Both the position numbers and the translations under genes were made by a program. DNA of 11,107 nt from NCBI GenBank assembly GCA_025938055.1, contig JAICQC010000119.1, positions 1-11,107 of the forward strand. The letters are read 5' to 3'. The notes beneath the pieces are model-generated. The model did not search any database. It saw only the letters and a list, made by a program, of their open reading frames with translations, and had not been told where the DNA came from. Every line of letters begins with the position of its first letter. Position 1 is the stretch's first letter. The DNA comes from Anaerolineales bacterium (GTDB lineage Bacteria > Chloroflexota > Anaerolineae > Anaerolineales > Villigracilaceae). This document shows positions 1-6,876 of this stretch, one piece after another.

Positions 1-1
1 C

Positions 2-1135
2 CTTACCCTGCAGCTCCCTGCTATTCTCACAGGTATGTTCATCGGCTCCTTGATCGATCGCTTCCAGCCCCGGGTCATTATGACCATTGATAACGCCTTT
101 CGCACCCTCCTCGTCGGGCTGATTCCCATCCTGTACTGGTTCGGCTTGCTTGAGCTATGGCTGCTGTTCCTGCTGACCTTCCTGGCTGGCATGTTGATCC
201 CTGCCACGGAGGTCGGGTCGCGCAGTATCCTGCCCGATCTGGTAGAGGATAAGGACCTGGATGCCGCGAATATGCTTTGGTCCTTCAGCACCAACCTCTC
301 TCTGATCGTCGGACCCGCGGTGGCCGGGATTCTCGTTGCGACCTTCGGCGGTCCATCGGTGTTGCTCATCGACGCGGCGACCTTTGCCGTGATGGCGATC
401 GTTGCCATTACGCTTCCTATGCTTAGACGGAGTCAGCTTCCGGTACAAGCTCCTCTCTCAGAACGCTTGGGGTTCCGCCAGCTCTGGGAGATGAAAGTAG
501 TACGAAATACCACCCTGCTCAGCCTGGTATTCTTTTTCTCCTACGGTCCGCTGGAGGCTGCCCTACCACTCTATAGTGACGCCATCCTTCGAACAGACGC
601 GCGCGGCTACGGATTACTCTGGTCCGCTTTAGCGATCGGCGCACTCATTGGAACATTGAGCAGTACAGCTCTCAGCAAGCGTCTGCGCCTAGGTATTGCC
701 TTACCACTGATCGCACTTCTCTGGGGCGCCAGTCTTTTGCCGATGGCTTTTACCAATAATCTTTGGGTGGCATGCGGCCTTCTTTGGCTGGGTGGTTTGA
801 TGTGGGGACCTTATACACCGATGGAGACGACTTTACTGCAACGCAACATTCCCAGGGAACAATTAGGCAGGGTGTTCGGGGCGCGTTCAACGTTGCTGAC
901 AGGTGGATCGCCGCTTGGTTTGGCTCTTGGCGGCATCCTGCTAGCCTTTGTGCCTTCAACCACTGTGATCGCTCTCTCCGGGCTCGCTTGTATCCTTGTC
1001 GGTCTGGCTGGACTTGCATCGCCGACATTCCGAAGCATGTCTCTTTCAAATGAGCCCATCATTCAAAGCGCAGGAGAACAAACCCATGAAGCAAAAGGGT
1101 TCGTGCCATCGACTTCCATGAAGGCGATACTGTAG
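2..1135 (+). CDS. MFS transporter, 3' part (start lies outside the window)
   Basis: Probable proton-driven exporter in the cytoplasmic membrane; substrate unknown. The reading frame is open from base 2 with no start needed before the edge, and the first visible residues (LPAILTGMFIGSLIDRF) match the TM2 and loop 2-3 region of MFS proteins (G-x-L-x-D-R-x motif). The N-terminal helix is therefore missing and the ATG at 35 is internal. About 377 residues are visible and roughly ten hydrophobic helices can be drawn. The 'LIVGPAVAGILVATFGG' stretch resembles the helix after the central motif in MFS_3/EntS-like exporters. A charged linker near residues 145-165 separates the N and C halves. The last 25 or so residues (from about SNEPIIQ on) look unlike a normal MFS tail and may come from a frameshift (see the fragment at 1090-1206). 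The family call is secure; the substrate cannot be read. Confidence 0.85.
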   Translation, partial: LTLQLPAILTGMFIGSLIDRFQPRVIMTIDNAFRTLLVGLIPILYWFGLLELWLLFLLTFLAGMLIPATEVGSRSILPDLVEDKDLDAANMLWSFSTNLSLIVGPAVAGILVATFGGPSVLLIDAATFAVMAIVAITLPMLRRSQLPVQAPLSERLGFRQLWEMKVVRNTTLLSLVFFFSYGPLEAALPLYSDAILRTDARGYGLLWSALAIGALIGTLSSTALSKRLRLGIALPLIALLWGASLLPMAFTNNLWVACGLLWLGGLMWGPYTPMETTLLQRNIPREQLGRVFGARSTLLTGGSPLGLALGGILLAFVPSTTVIALSGLACILVGLAGLASPTFRSMSLSNEPIIQSAGEQTHEAKGFVPSTSMKAIL

Positions 1136-1206
1136 ATGAGGCAGCGCTACAAGTACTCATTCTCGAAGCCGTGGAACCGAACACGTCGAAAGAGCACGGG
1201 CGATAA
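1090..1206 (+). pseudogene. Coding-like scrap in another frame at the 3' end of the MFS gene
   Basis: A frame offset from the MFS gene runs from after a TGA (1087-1089) to TAA (1204-1206) and reads SKRVRAIDFHEGDTVDEAAL, then QVLILEAVEPNTSKEHGR. It has an ordinary protein-like composition: an amphipathic helix (DEAALQVLILEAV) and an acidic turn. It has no start codon or ribosome binding site of its own. It is either the true C-terminus of the MFS reading frame after a frameshift near 1098-1102, or the tail of a lost neighbouring gene. I do not recognise the family. The low complexity of evidence from 39 codons keeps confidence low. Confidence 0.3.
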
Positions 1207-1243
1207 AATATCTTCTCTCTTGAGAAGCATCGCTTCCTCACAG

Positions 1244-1272
1244 TTGGCAACCGTTTTGTATGAGAAAATAAT
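1244..1272 (+). promoter_or_regulatory. Candidate housekeeping promoter for the VOC-DGPF-sigma operon
   Basis: TTGGCA (1244-1249) and AATAAT (1267-1272) are separated by 17 bases. Each hexamer matches the sigma-70 consensus (TTGACA, TATAAT) at five of six positions and the spacing is ideal. Transcription would begin near 1279-1280, leaving a leader of about 88 nt before the VOC start codon. The site lies in the locally A+T-rich gap upstream of a same-strand gene run. This is a pattern match only. Confidence 0.45.
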
Positions 1273-1288
1273 TAGAATTCTGCCAACC

Positions 1289-1315
1289 TGTCATTTTGAC
1301 GGTTCTCTGTGCGAC
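1289..1315 (+). promoter_or_regulatory. Candidate ECF42-type promoter
   Basis: TGTCAT (1289-1294), a 17-base spacer and CGAC (1312-1315) resemble the two-part motif reported for ECF42 sigma factors in Streptomyces (TGTCGA in the -35 region and CGA/TC in the -10 region, from memory). The -35 element matches at four of six positions. Start of transcription would fall near 1322, 45 nt before the VOC ATG. If real, it would allow the sigma factor encoded two genes downstream to drive its own operon. A match of this length could be chance. Confidence 0.3.
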
Positions 1316-1366
1316 GTACTTGTAGAAAGGTTAAACAGCCGAAAATTTCTACAAAAGGAGTAAATT

Positions 1367-1756
1367 ATGCAAAAAGTCAAAAAGCTCTCGATGGTCTCTA
1401 TACTAGTCGGTGACATGAAGGAGGCAAAAGAATTTTATGCAGAGAAGCTAGGCGTAGAGGTCGCAACAGACTACCGCCGAAATGATGATAACTGGTGGGT
1501 AACGCTTACCTTTCCCGGCGGCGGGGCGTCTATTACTCTGGCAAGGTCGAGTACGACGGACAATGAGCCACCGAAACCCGGCACCGTGTCGTTCTATTTT
1601 TCAACTTCCGACATTGCAGCCGCGTACAGAGAGCTCAATGAAAAGGGTGTCCAACCTAGTGAGATCAGGGACGACTTATATGGTCCAGGTTCAGGCGTAA
1701 AGTTTTTTCAGCTCCAAGACCCGGATGGTAACCAGGTAACTTTCGCACAAGAGTAA
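1367..1756 (+). CDS. VOC-superfamily (glyoxalase/bleomycin-resistance fold) protein
   Basis: A 129-residue cytosolic protein of the vicinal oxygen chelate fold, a family of dioxygenases, isomerases, glutathione transferases and antibiotic-binding proteins; the substrate cannot be told. Two beta-alpha-beta-beta-beta modules are visible. The first is at about residues 8-60 (VSILVGDMKEAKEFYAEKLG, then the strands around WWVTLTFPGG and ASITLAR). The second is at about 72-128 (TVSFYFSTSDIAAAYRELNE, then FFQLQDPDGNQVTFAQE). The closing 'DPDGNQVTF-x-x-E' is the family hallmark and its Glu is a usual metal ligand position. The first strand (SMVSILV) lacks the His often found there, so a metal-free or binding role is possible. 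The start is fixed by an AAAGGAG ribosome binding site at 1354-1360, six bases before ATG. It is the first gene of the run leading to the ECF42 sigma factor. Confidence 0.88.
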   Translation: MQKVKKLSMVSILVGDMKEAKEFYAEKLGVEVATDYRRNDDNWWVTLTFPGGGASITLARSSTTDNEPPKPGTVSFYFSTSDIAAAYRELNEKGVQPSEIRDDLYGPGSGVKFFQLQDPDGNQVTFAQE

Positions 1757-1778
1757 GAACTACGAGCACGTTTCTTCC

Positions 1779-1812
1779 ATTCATGGAGAGGCCTCTCGGC
1801 CTCTCCATGAAA
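1779..1812 (+). repeat. Perfect 13-bp hairpin between the VOC and DGPF genes
   Basis: TTCATGGAGAGGC (1780-1792) and its exact complement GCCTCTCCATGAA (1799-1811) enclose a 6-base loop (CTCTCG). Neither strand shows a T-run after the stem, so it is not a canonical intrinsic terminator. It starts about 20 bases after the VOC stop and ends about 40 bases before the DGPF start. It could be an RNA processing or stability element or a partial terminator that lowers downstream expression. Confidence 0.75.
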
Positions 1813-1852
1813 ATGGTCTACCACTAGACCCTTACCATAGGAGATGGATCGA

Positions 1853-2203
1853 ATGAAATATATGTTACTGATGTATGCAAACGAGTCGAAAGCGTCCGAG
1901 ATCTCCCCGGAGGAACTCGAGGCGATACAACAGACCTGGTACAGCCTGCTCCAGGAGTCCAAGGCTGCCGGGGTGCTGCTATCGCACAATGGGCTCTCCC
2001 CGGTTGCGAATGCGACGACTGTGCGCGTTCGAGAGGGCAAAACGTTGATCACGGACGGTCCCTTCGCCGAAACGCACGAGCAATTGGGTGGATTCTTCCT
2101 GCTTGAATGCAAGGACCTCGACGAAGCGCTTCGCTGGGCGGAGAAGATTCCACATGCAAAGTATGGCTCAGTAGAGATTCGCCCGCTGTGGTCAGAGGTA
2201 TGA
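1853..2203 (+). CDS. YCII-related DGPF-motif protein
   Basis: A 116-residue small cytosolic protein of the YCII-like/DGPF family (ferredoxin-like alpha+beta fold). The N-terminal strand [11 protein letters not shown], the signature [18 protein letters not shown] at about residues 68-85 and the closing GSVEIRPL strand are all typical. The biochemical role of DGPF proteins is not established; they are the standard neighbours and targets of ECF41/ECF42 sigma factors. I choose the ATG at 1853 over the one at 1844: the ribosome binding site TAGGAG (1838-1843) abuts 1844 but lies nine bases before 1853, and 1853 yields the conserved N-terminus. The stop is 16 bases before the sigma factor start, so the two are very probably cotranscribed. 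Confidence 0.9.
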   Translation: MKYMLLMYANESKASEISPEELEAIQQTWYSLLQESKAAGVLLSHNGLSPVANATTVRVREGKTLITDGPFAETHEQLGGFFLLECKDLDEALRWAEKIPHAKYGSVEIRPLWSEV

Positions 2204-2219
2204 TGATGCCGAGAATGGG

Positions 2220-3440
2220 ATGACGACCGAGTCACAGATCGAGAAAACGTTCCGCGAAGAACACGGACGTGTTCTGGCGGCCCTCATTAGTCAGCTTGAA
2301 GATTTCGAACTGGCTGAGGACGCTTTGCAAGATGCACTGGTCAATGCCCTGGAACGCTGGGAGACCAACGGCGTTCCGCGTAACCCCGGCGCGTGGCTGC
2401 TGACCGTGGCGAAGCGCCGCGCCATCGACCGAATCCGTCGCGCTTCCACACAGGAGCGTACAGTGGAAATGATCGCGCTTGAATCTCTCCCCACCGCAGA
2501 GGAACCCGATATGGATGACTCCATCCCCGATGACCGACTGAAACTGATGTTCACCTGCTGCCACCCCGCGCTGGCGCTCGAGGCGCAGGTCGCGCTGACG
2601 CTGCACACGCTCGGCGGCTTGTCCACGCCCGAGGTGGCGCGGGCGTTCCTTGTCTCCGAGCCCACCATGGCGCAGCGGCTGGCGCGGGCGCGGCGCAAGA
2701 TCCGCGACGCCGGGATCCCCTACCGCGTCCCGCCTGCCGATCTGCTCCCTGAACGAATGGATGCGCTGCTGGCAGTTATCTATTTGATCTTCAATGAGGG
2801 ATACGTTGCGACCGGGGGAGATTCACTGACCCGCCAGGAACTCTGTGGCGAAGCGATTCGCCTGTGCCGCGTGCTGATTGACCTATTACCCCAAAGCGCC
2901 GAAGCGCGCGGACTTCTGGCGCTGATGCTCTTACATGACTCACGGCGGGAAGCGCGTCTCACTGCCGCCGGGGAACTGGTTTTGCTCGAGGAGCAGGACC
3001 GCACGCGCTGGAACCACGATCAGATCCGGGAGGGAGTTGCGATCCTCGATGAAGCACTGGCACTTCGCAGCCCGGGACCCTATCAGGTACAGGCTGCCAT
3101 CAGCGCTCTCCACGCCTCCGCCCCTACGGCTGAGGCGACCGACTGGCGTCAGATCGCGGCGCTCTATGACAGGCTGGCAACGATGACTCCATCGATGGTG
3201 ATTGAGGTGAACCGGGCGGTGGCAGTGGGAATGGCATGGGGTGTGAACGTGGGACTGGAGATGCTACTGCGATTAGAGGATCAGGCGGATGGCTTCTATC
3301 CCTACCACGCGGCGCGCGCCGACCTGCTGCGCCGACTTAACGAGCGCGAAGCTGCCGCGGATGCCTACAAGCGGGCGCTCGATCTGTGCAGCAACAGCGC
3401 CGAGCGCGCCTATCTTCAGCGGCGGCTGGGCGAGATGTAG
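2220..3440 (+). CDS. ECF42-group RNA polymerase sigma factor with TPR-like C-terminal extension
   Basis: A 406-residue alternative sigma factor, about twice the length of a classical ECF sigma. Region 2 spans roughly residues 10-80: [16 protein letters not shown] is the region 2.2 helix, and [20 protein letters not shown] covers regions 2.3-2.4 that melt and recognise the -10 element. FTCCHPAL (111-118) is typical of this group. Region 4 follows at about 120-165, with the [28 protein letters not shown] helix-turn-helix for the -35 element. Then comes the DUF6596/TPR-like extension (170-406), including YLIFNEGY (188-195) and helix pairs ending in [20 protein letters not shown]. In the ECF42 group this extension replaces a separate anti-sigma factor and is needed for activity. 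The upstream DGPF gene is the expected partner and likely target. ATG 2220 is the first start in frame and carries only a weak ribosome binding site (GAGAATGGG), which suggests coupling to the upstream gene. Confidence 0.93.
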   Translation: MTTESQIEKTFREEHGRVLAALISQLEDFELAEDALQDALVNALERWETNGVPRNPGAWLLTVAKRRAIDRIRRASTQERTVEMIALESLPTAEEPDMDDSIPDDRLKLMFTCCHPALALEAQVALTLHTLGGLSTPEVARAFLVSEPTMAQRLARARRKIRDAGIPYRVPPADLLPERMDALLAVIYLIFNEGYVATGGDSLTRQELCGEAIRLCRVLIDLLPQSAEARGLLALMLLHDSRREARLTAAGELVLLEEQDRTRWNHDQIREGVAILDEALALRSPGPYQVQAAISALHASAPTAEATDWRQIAALYDRLATMTPSMVIEVNRAVAVGMAWGVNVGLEMLLRLEDQADGFYPYHAARADLLRRLNEREAAADAYKRALDLCSNSAERAYLQRRLGEM

Positions 3441-3475
3441 ATCAGGGCTTTACTGAAAATGGGGGGATGCTTACT

Positions 3476-3601
3476 GCGTTGAAGCTGGTGAGATATGTAT
3501 CCCGCCATGCTGGCAATGATGCCTGATGCTTTTGCGAATGCTATCTCAAAGTCCTGTTCCTGATTCGGAATCACATTTAGAATTGCGACTTCCAAGATCA
3601 T
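3476..3601 (-). pseudogene. N-terminal stub of an antibiotic-biosynthesis-monooxygenase (ABM)-like protein
   Basis: The first 42 codons read MILEVAILNVIPNQEQDFEI followed by AFAKASGIIASMAGYISHQL, which matches the start of small ABM-domain proteins (about 100 residues, ferredoxin-like fold). After QLQR the frame continues into unrelated sequence and runs into the 3' end of the sigma factor gene on the other strand, so the second half of the domain is missing. The ATG overlaps the MOSC gene stop as ATGA, and an AGGAGG (complement of 3615-3620) lies 13 nt upstream, signs that this was once a translated downstream cistron. A short product ending at 3416 could still be made but would be unlikely to fold. 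Truncation by deletion at the convergent junction is the simplest explanation. Confidence 0.6.
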
Positions 3602-4140
3602 ACAGGTTTCAACGCCTCCTGTGGTTCAGGCGGCAATTCGACTCGAATGGTGTCATTCACACCCACTTCGCCATCCGCCACCACAATGCCCATTACACCC
3701 GCTTTGCGAACCAGATTTCCCTGCTCATCCTTATCCAGTACAGCTTTCATTAAGCCCGCTTGAAAATCATCCAGTTGATAACATGGGTTGCGCAAGCCTG
3801 TTATTTCTACAACGGCTGTCTTTCCGATATGAAGACGGGCTCTGGTAGGCAAACCGAGTAGGTCAATTCCTCTGGTGGTGATATTCTCGCCCATCTGACC
3901 CGCAAAAACATCAAACCCGCGTTCCCGCAATTCGTCATGCAACTCCGCGTGAATCAAATGAACCTGTCTTAAGTTGGGCTGATTCGGATCCTTTGCCACG
4001 CGTGAGCGATGCTGAACCTTTGCTCCCAGATGTGCATCCCCTTCGACTCCCAGACCTGTGAGTAATCTAATGGATTCCTGATTCGATTTGCTAAATGAAT
4101 GCATCAGGCTCCTGGAGACGGCCGTTACAACTCTTTTCAT
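3598..4140 (-). CDS. MOSC domain-containing protein
   Basis: A 180-residue single-domain protein of the MOSC family (molybdenum cofactor sulfurase C-terminal-like), predicted to bind a sulfur-carrying or molybdenum cofactor partner; stand-alone members include YiiM-like proteins. Visible hallmarks are GLGVEGDAHLG (29-39), GQMGENITTRGIDLLGLP (81-98) and GLRNPCYQLDDFQAGL (115-130), with the conserved Cys at about residue 120 that would carry the sulfur or bind metal. I use ATG 4140: it follows a strong AAAGGAGG ribosome binding site that overlaps the trpA stop codon, while the longer frame from 4182 runs back into trpA. The gap to trpA is only 10 nt, so it is probably the last intact gene of the trp transcript, although no role in tryptophan synthesis is known for this family. 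Confidence 0.88.
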   Translation of the reverse strand: MKRVVTAVSRSLMHSFSKSNQESIRLLTGLGVEGDAHLGAKVQHRSRVAKDPNQPNLRQVHLIHAELHDELRERGFDVFAGQMGENITTRGIDLLGLPTRARLHIGKTAVVEITGLRNPCYQLDDFQAGLMKAVLDKDEQGNLVRKAGVMGIVVADGEVGVNDTIRVELPPEPQEALKPV

Positions 4141-4150
4141 TGCTCCTCCT

Positions 4151-4972
4151 TTACGAAAGCGCGCTTCGGAATTCAGCCGCAAACTGCTTTGCTGTTTCGA
4201 CAGGCGTTTTACTTTCTCCGATCGTTCTTACGCACGCGGTCCCAACAATCACTCCATCTGCCATCCTGCCCACCTCTTTGGCTTGTTCGGGCGTGCCAAT
4301 CCCAAACCCCACGCACACTGGTGCCAAGGTATGCTCACGAACGTGGGCAATCAGCTCAGCCAATCCCTCTGAGATGGATTTGCGTTCGCCCGTCACACCG
4401 ATAACACTCACAAGATATATAAATCCCTTCGCATTCCTGGCGATCATCTCCATCCGTTCAGGCGGCGAGGTCGGCGCGAGCATTTGAATCAATGGCAACC
4501 CCTCGCGCAGAGCGGAGGACTGGGCGTTCGTTGCGAAGTCCGCAGTCGAAGCGCTGCTCAGCGCGAATTTAAATTCCTCCGCTTCCTCCACCGGCAGATC
4601 GGGGATAATGAACCCATCTACACCTGCCTCGATTGCATCGCAGACAAACTTCTCCAAGCCATACGCCAGCATGGGGTTGTAATATCCCATCAACACCAGA
4701 GGAATGTCCACGCCGTGATCCCGTAATTCCCTCACGGCTTCGAGCGATTTCCTGACCGTAATCCCCTGTTCCAATGCAACCTGCGTCGCCTTTTGGATCA
4801 TGGGCCCATCTGCCAGCGGATCAGAGAAGGACAGACCCACTTCGATCAGGTCTGCGCCATTTTTCGCTAGCGCTTCGATCACATCAATGGATGTATCCAG
4901 ATCAGGATAACCCAACGGAAAGTAAGGCATGAAGATAGGCTTGTTTTTGAAGGCGTTTTCGATTCGGTTCAT
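4151..4972 (-). CDS. trpA: Tryptophan synthase alpha chain
   Basis: Cleaves indole-3-glycerol phosphate to indole and glyceraldehyde-3-phosphate; works as an alpha2beta2 complex with TrpB, indole passing through an internal tunnel. TIM barrel of 273 residues from the start chosen. LIEVGLSFSDPLADGPMIQ (42-60) holds the catalytic Glu44 and Asp55, 11 residues apart as in Salmonella (Glu49, Asp60). FIIPDLPVEEAEEF and FIYLVSVIGVTG are the other signature loops, and GFGIGTPEQAKEV binds phosphate. The region between PDLPVEE and GVTG is 16 residues longer than in the Salmonella enzyme (see the separate finding). The frame is open upstream to 5029, but those codons come from the trpB/trpA palindromic repeat; MNRIENAF at 4972 is the conserved N-terminus, with only a weak GAG six bases before it. 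ATG 4978 is the alternative. Confidence 0.95.
   Translation of the reverse strand: MNRIENAFKNKPIFMPYFPLGYPDLDTSIDVIEALAKNGADLIEVGLSFSDPLADGPMIQKATQVALEQGITVRKSLEAVRELRDHGVDIPLVLMGYYNPMLAYGLEKFVCDAIEAGVDGFIIPDLPVEEAEEFKFALSSASTADFATNAQSSALREGLPLIQMLAPTSPPERMEMIARNAKGFIYLVSVIGVTGERKSISEGLAELIAHVREHTLAPVCVGFGIGTPEQAKEVGRMADGVIVGTACVRTIGESKTPVETAKQFAAEFRSALS
4502..4570 (-). repeat. Imperfect palindromic segment inserted in frame in trpA
   Basis: On the coding strand this stretch begins GCGCTGAGCAGCGCTTCGAC and ends CAGTCCTCCGCTCTGCGC. The ends are imperfect inverted complements (GCGC...GAGC against GCTC...GCGC, GGACT against AGTCC). It encodes about ALSSASTADFATNAQSSALR, a Ser/Ala-rich patch, where other TrpA proteins have a shorter helix-loop. 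The overall excess is 16 codons (48 bp), so the frame is kept. It resembles palindromic elements that insert in coding genes, but the pairing has bulges and the boundaries are approximate. Confidence 0.5.
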
Positions 4973-4980
4973 AATCATCT

Positions 4981-5025
4981 CGATATTCGGCGCTCGATAT
5001 TCGATGTTCGAATTATCGAATATCG
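4981..5025. repeat. Palindromic repeat cluster at the trpB/trpA junction
   Basis: CGATATTCGAT (4995-5005) and its exact complement ATCGAATATCG (5015-5025) form an 11-bp inverted repeat around a 9-base loop that itself contains TTCGAA. A third copy of CGATATTCG lies at 4981-4989 as a direct repeat. The trpB stop codon (5013-5015) is inside the palindrome and the trpA start lies just beyond it, so the hairpin fills the junction in the mRNA. Confidence 0.85.
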
Positions 5026-6206
5026 CCAAGCTCCTTAATTACCGTATTCAAATCCTTATCCCCACGTCCAGACAGATTTACCAAAATCACCTGATCTTTC
5101 TTCATCGTTGGCGCACGCTTGATAACTTCTGCTACGGCATGAGAGGACTCCAATGCAGGGATGATTCCCTCCGTGTGGCATAACGTCTGAAACGCGTTCA
5201 ACGCTTCCTCGTCTGTTGCCGATGTGTAAAAGGCTCGTTCGTTGTCTCTCATGAGCGCGTGCTCTGGACCAACCGCCGCGTAATCCAACCCTGCGGAGAC
5301 GGAGTGAGTTTCTGCGATCTGTCCATCTTCATCCTGCAACACGTAGGTTCTGGTGCCGTGAATCACGCCCACGCGCCCCTTGGATGGATCACCGAAACGC
5401 GCCGCATGTTTGCCCGATTCGATCCCGCTTCCGCCTGCCTCAACGCCGATCAATTCAACTTCATCATCTGCGACAAACCCGCTAAAAACGCCAATGGCAT
5501 TCGATCCACCGCCTACACATGCAATGACCGTATCGGGCAACCTTCCCAATTCCAGCAAGATCTGTTCGCGCGCCTCCCGCCCGATCACAGATTGAAATTC
5601 ACGCACCATCGTCGGGTACGGGTGTGGACCCAGTGCCGAGCCGAGCAAGTAATGTGTATCCCGCACGTTCGTCACCCAGTCACGGATCGCTTCGTTGATG
5701 GCATCCTTCAGCGTCTGTGTGCCTGAGGTGACGGGTCGCACCTCCGCCCCAAGCAGCTTCATGCGGAAGACGTTCGGCTCCTGCCGTGCGATGTCCACGA
5801 CACCCATGTACACAACACATTCAAGCCCAAGCAGCGCGGCTGCCGTTGCCGATGCGACGCCGTGCTGCCCCGCGCCGGTTTCGGCGACAATGCGCTTCTT
5901 GCCCATTCGCTTGACCAGTAACGCCTGCCCCAGGGCATTATTGATCTTGTGCGCGCCTGTATGCGCAAGATCCTCACGCTTTAGATAGATCTGCGCGCCG
6001 CCCAACTGTTCCGACAGGCGTTTGGCGTAGGTCAATGGCGTGGGTCGTCCGACATATGACGCCATCAATTTGTCGAATTCACGGAGGAACTCTGCATCTT
6101 GCCGTGCAGAGACAAATGCTTCTTCCAGCTCAATCAAAGCCGGCATGAGCGTTTCAGGGACAAATTGTCCGCCGTAAGGACCAAATTTTGTGGGAAGAAA
6201 TGTCAT
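5013..6206 (-). CDS. trpB: Tryptophan synthase beta chain
   Basis: Pyridoxal-phosphate enzyme that condenses indole with serine to make tryptophan in the alpha2beta2 complex. The 397 residues match the usual length. [15 protein letters not shown] opens the protein; [20 protein letters not shown] carries the PLP-binding Lys87 (same number as in Salmonella); AETGAGQHG holds Glu109; and VGGGSNAIG (231-239) binds the cofactor phosphate. SGRGDKD is near the C-terminus. The start at 6206 is preceded by GAGGAA five bases upstream, and this ribosome binding site overlaps the trpF stop codon (7-nt gap). Reading from 6281 would add 25 codons from the upstream repeat and is rejected. The sequence is of the standard TrpB1 type that pairs with TrpA. 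Confidence 0.97.
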   Translation of the reverse strand: MTFLPTKFGPYGGQFVPETLMPALIELEEAFVSARQDAEFLREFDKLMASYVGRPTPLTYAKRLSEQLGGAQIYLKREDLAHTGAHKINNALGQALLVKRMGKKRIVAETGAGQHGVASATAAALLGLECVVYMGVVDIARQEPNVFRMKLLGAEVRPVTSGTQTLKDAINEAIRDWVTNVRDTHYLLGSALGPHPYPTMVREFQSVIGREAREQILLELGRLPDTVIACVGGGSNAIGVFSGFVADDEVELIGVEAGGSGIESGKHAARFGDPSKGRVGVIHGTRTYVLQDEDGQIAETHSVSAGLDYAAVGPEHALMRDNERAFYTSATDEEALNAFQTLCHTEGIIPALESSHAVAEVIKRAPTMKKDQVILVNLSGRGDKDLNTVIKELGDIR

Positions 6207-6213
6207 TGGTTCC

Positions 6214-6870
6214 TCAATAGGATGGACTGGAGACTGGAGATTCGTAGTCTCCAATCTCCAGTCTCTTAACTGCCTGCACAAACGCCTTCATCTTGCCCGC
6301 GTCCTTCACGCCCGGTCTGGATTCCACGCCGGAAGCCACATCCACGCCCCATGGATTCACCCGCTGCACTGCCTCGCCAACATTCTCCGGCGTCAGCCCA
6401 CCTGCCAGCAGGATCGGGTAATGCCTGGCAACTTCCGCTGCGCCGTTCCAATCGGCTGTAACGCCTGTGCCGCCATACGCGCCGCGAACAGAGGCATCCA
6501 CCAGGAAAGAGGGAGCATCCTCTCTTGCAAAGCCATTCAGGCTCCCGGGAACACCACGGAAGGCTTTGAACGCCTTTCCATGGAGCGTCCGCATCATTTC
6601 AACGGTTTCGTCTCCATGCAGTTGTGCCAGAGTTAAGGCGCAGGTCTCCATCGTTGCGCGCACTTCCGCCGCGGGGGCATTTACGAACACACCTACATAA
6701 GTGAGGTGCCCATATTTCCGCATCACAGCCATGATGTCGCGGCAAATGCCCGGGTCAATGTAGCGAGGGCTCTTAGGGTAAAAATTAAAACCCAGCATAT
6801 CCGCGCCGGCGTCCATCGCAGCCAGGGCATCGTTTACTGTTTTGATCCCGCAGAACTTTATTTTTGTCAT
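6214..6870 (-). CDS. trpF: Phosphoribosylanthranilate isomerase
   Basis: Catalyses the Amadori rearrangement of phosphoribosylanthranilate to the ribulose form, the third step of the pathway. TIM barrel of 218 residues. KFCGIK carries the catalytic Cys7 at the end of strand 1; [13 protein letters not shown] (27-39) includes the substrate-binding Arg; LHGDE (84-88), LVDA with the general acid Asp125, and GGTG (133-136) are all present; AGGLTPENV and DVASGVE close the phosphate site. It follows trpC after 6 nt. No clear ribosome binding site precedes the ATG, suggesting coupling. The last dozen or so residues ([15 protein letters not shown]) are encoded by the palindromic repeat at 6230-6265, so they are probably not part of the fold. 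Confidence 0.95.
   Translation of the reverse strand: MTKIKFCGIKTVNDALAAMDAGADMLGFNFYPKSPRYIDPGICRDIMAVMRKYGHLTYVGVFVNAPAAEVRATMETCALTLAQLHGDETVEMMRTLHGKAFKAFRGVPGSLNGFAREDAPSFLVDASVRGAYGGTGVTADWNGAAEVARHYPILLAGGLTPENVGEAVQRVNPWGVDVASGVESRPGVKDAGKMKAFVQAVKRLEIGDYESPVSSPSY
6230..6265. repeat. 13-bp inverted repeat at the trpF/trpB junction
   Basis: GAGACTGGAGATT (6230-6242) and its exact complement AATCTCCAGTCTC (6253-6265) enclose a 10-base loop that repeats part of the same motif (AGTCTCC). The tandem unit GACTGGA occurs at 6225 and 6232. The element lies inside the last codons of trpF, just upstream of the trpB ribosome binding site. Confidence 0.85.
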
Positions 6871-6876
6871 AATGTT

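Larger units (their letters stand above)
1136..1366 (+). other. Gap between the MFS gene and the VOC gene
   Basis: These 231 bases contain the end of the coding-like scrap described separately, then a more A+T-rich stretch (about 1204-1366) that carries promoter candidates and the ribosome binding site of the next gene. An open frame of 75 codons starts directly after the MFS stop, but its product is rich in basic and serine residues, has no ribosome binding site and resembles no family, so I do not call it a gene. Confidence 0.6.

Noticed and set aside
1136..1363. 75-codon frame starting directly after the MFS stop
   Set aside because: No ribosome binding site, odd basic and serine-rich composition, and no recognisable family; it overlaps the promoter candidates.
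1782..1809. Hairpin as an intrinsic terminator
   Set aside because: No T-run follows the stem on either strand; kept as a hairpin only.
3441..3475. Terminator between the convergent blocks
   Set aside because: I could find no stem followed by a T-run here on either strand.
4973..5029. N-terminal extension of TrpA (SNIEYRAPNIE...)
   Set aside because: The codons derive from the trpB/trpA palindromic repeat and do not match TrpA proteins; the conserved N-terminus starts at 4972.
5259..5726. 155-codon plus-strand frame opposite trpB
   Set aside because: It lies wholly antisense to a clearly conserved trpB, and its composition reflects the complement of that gene.
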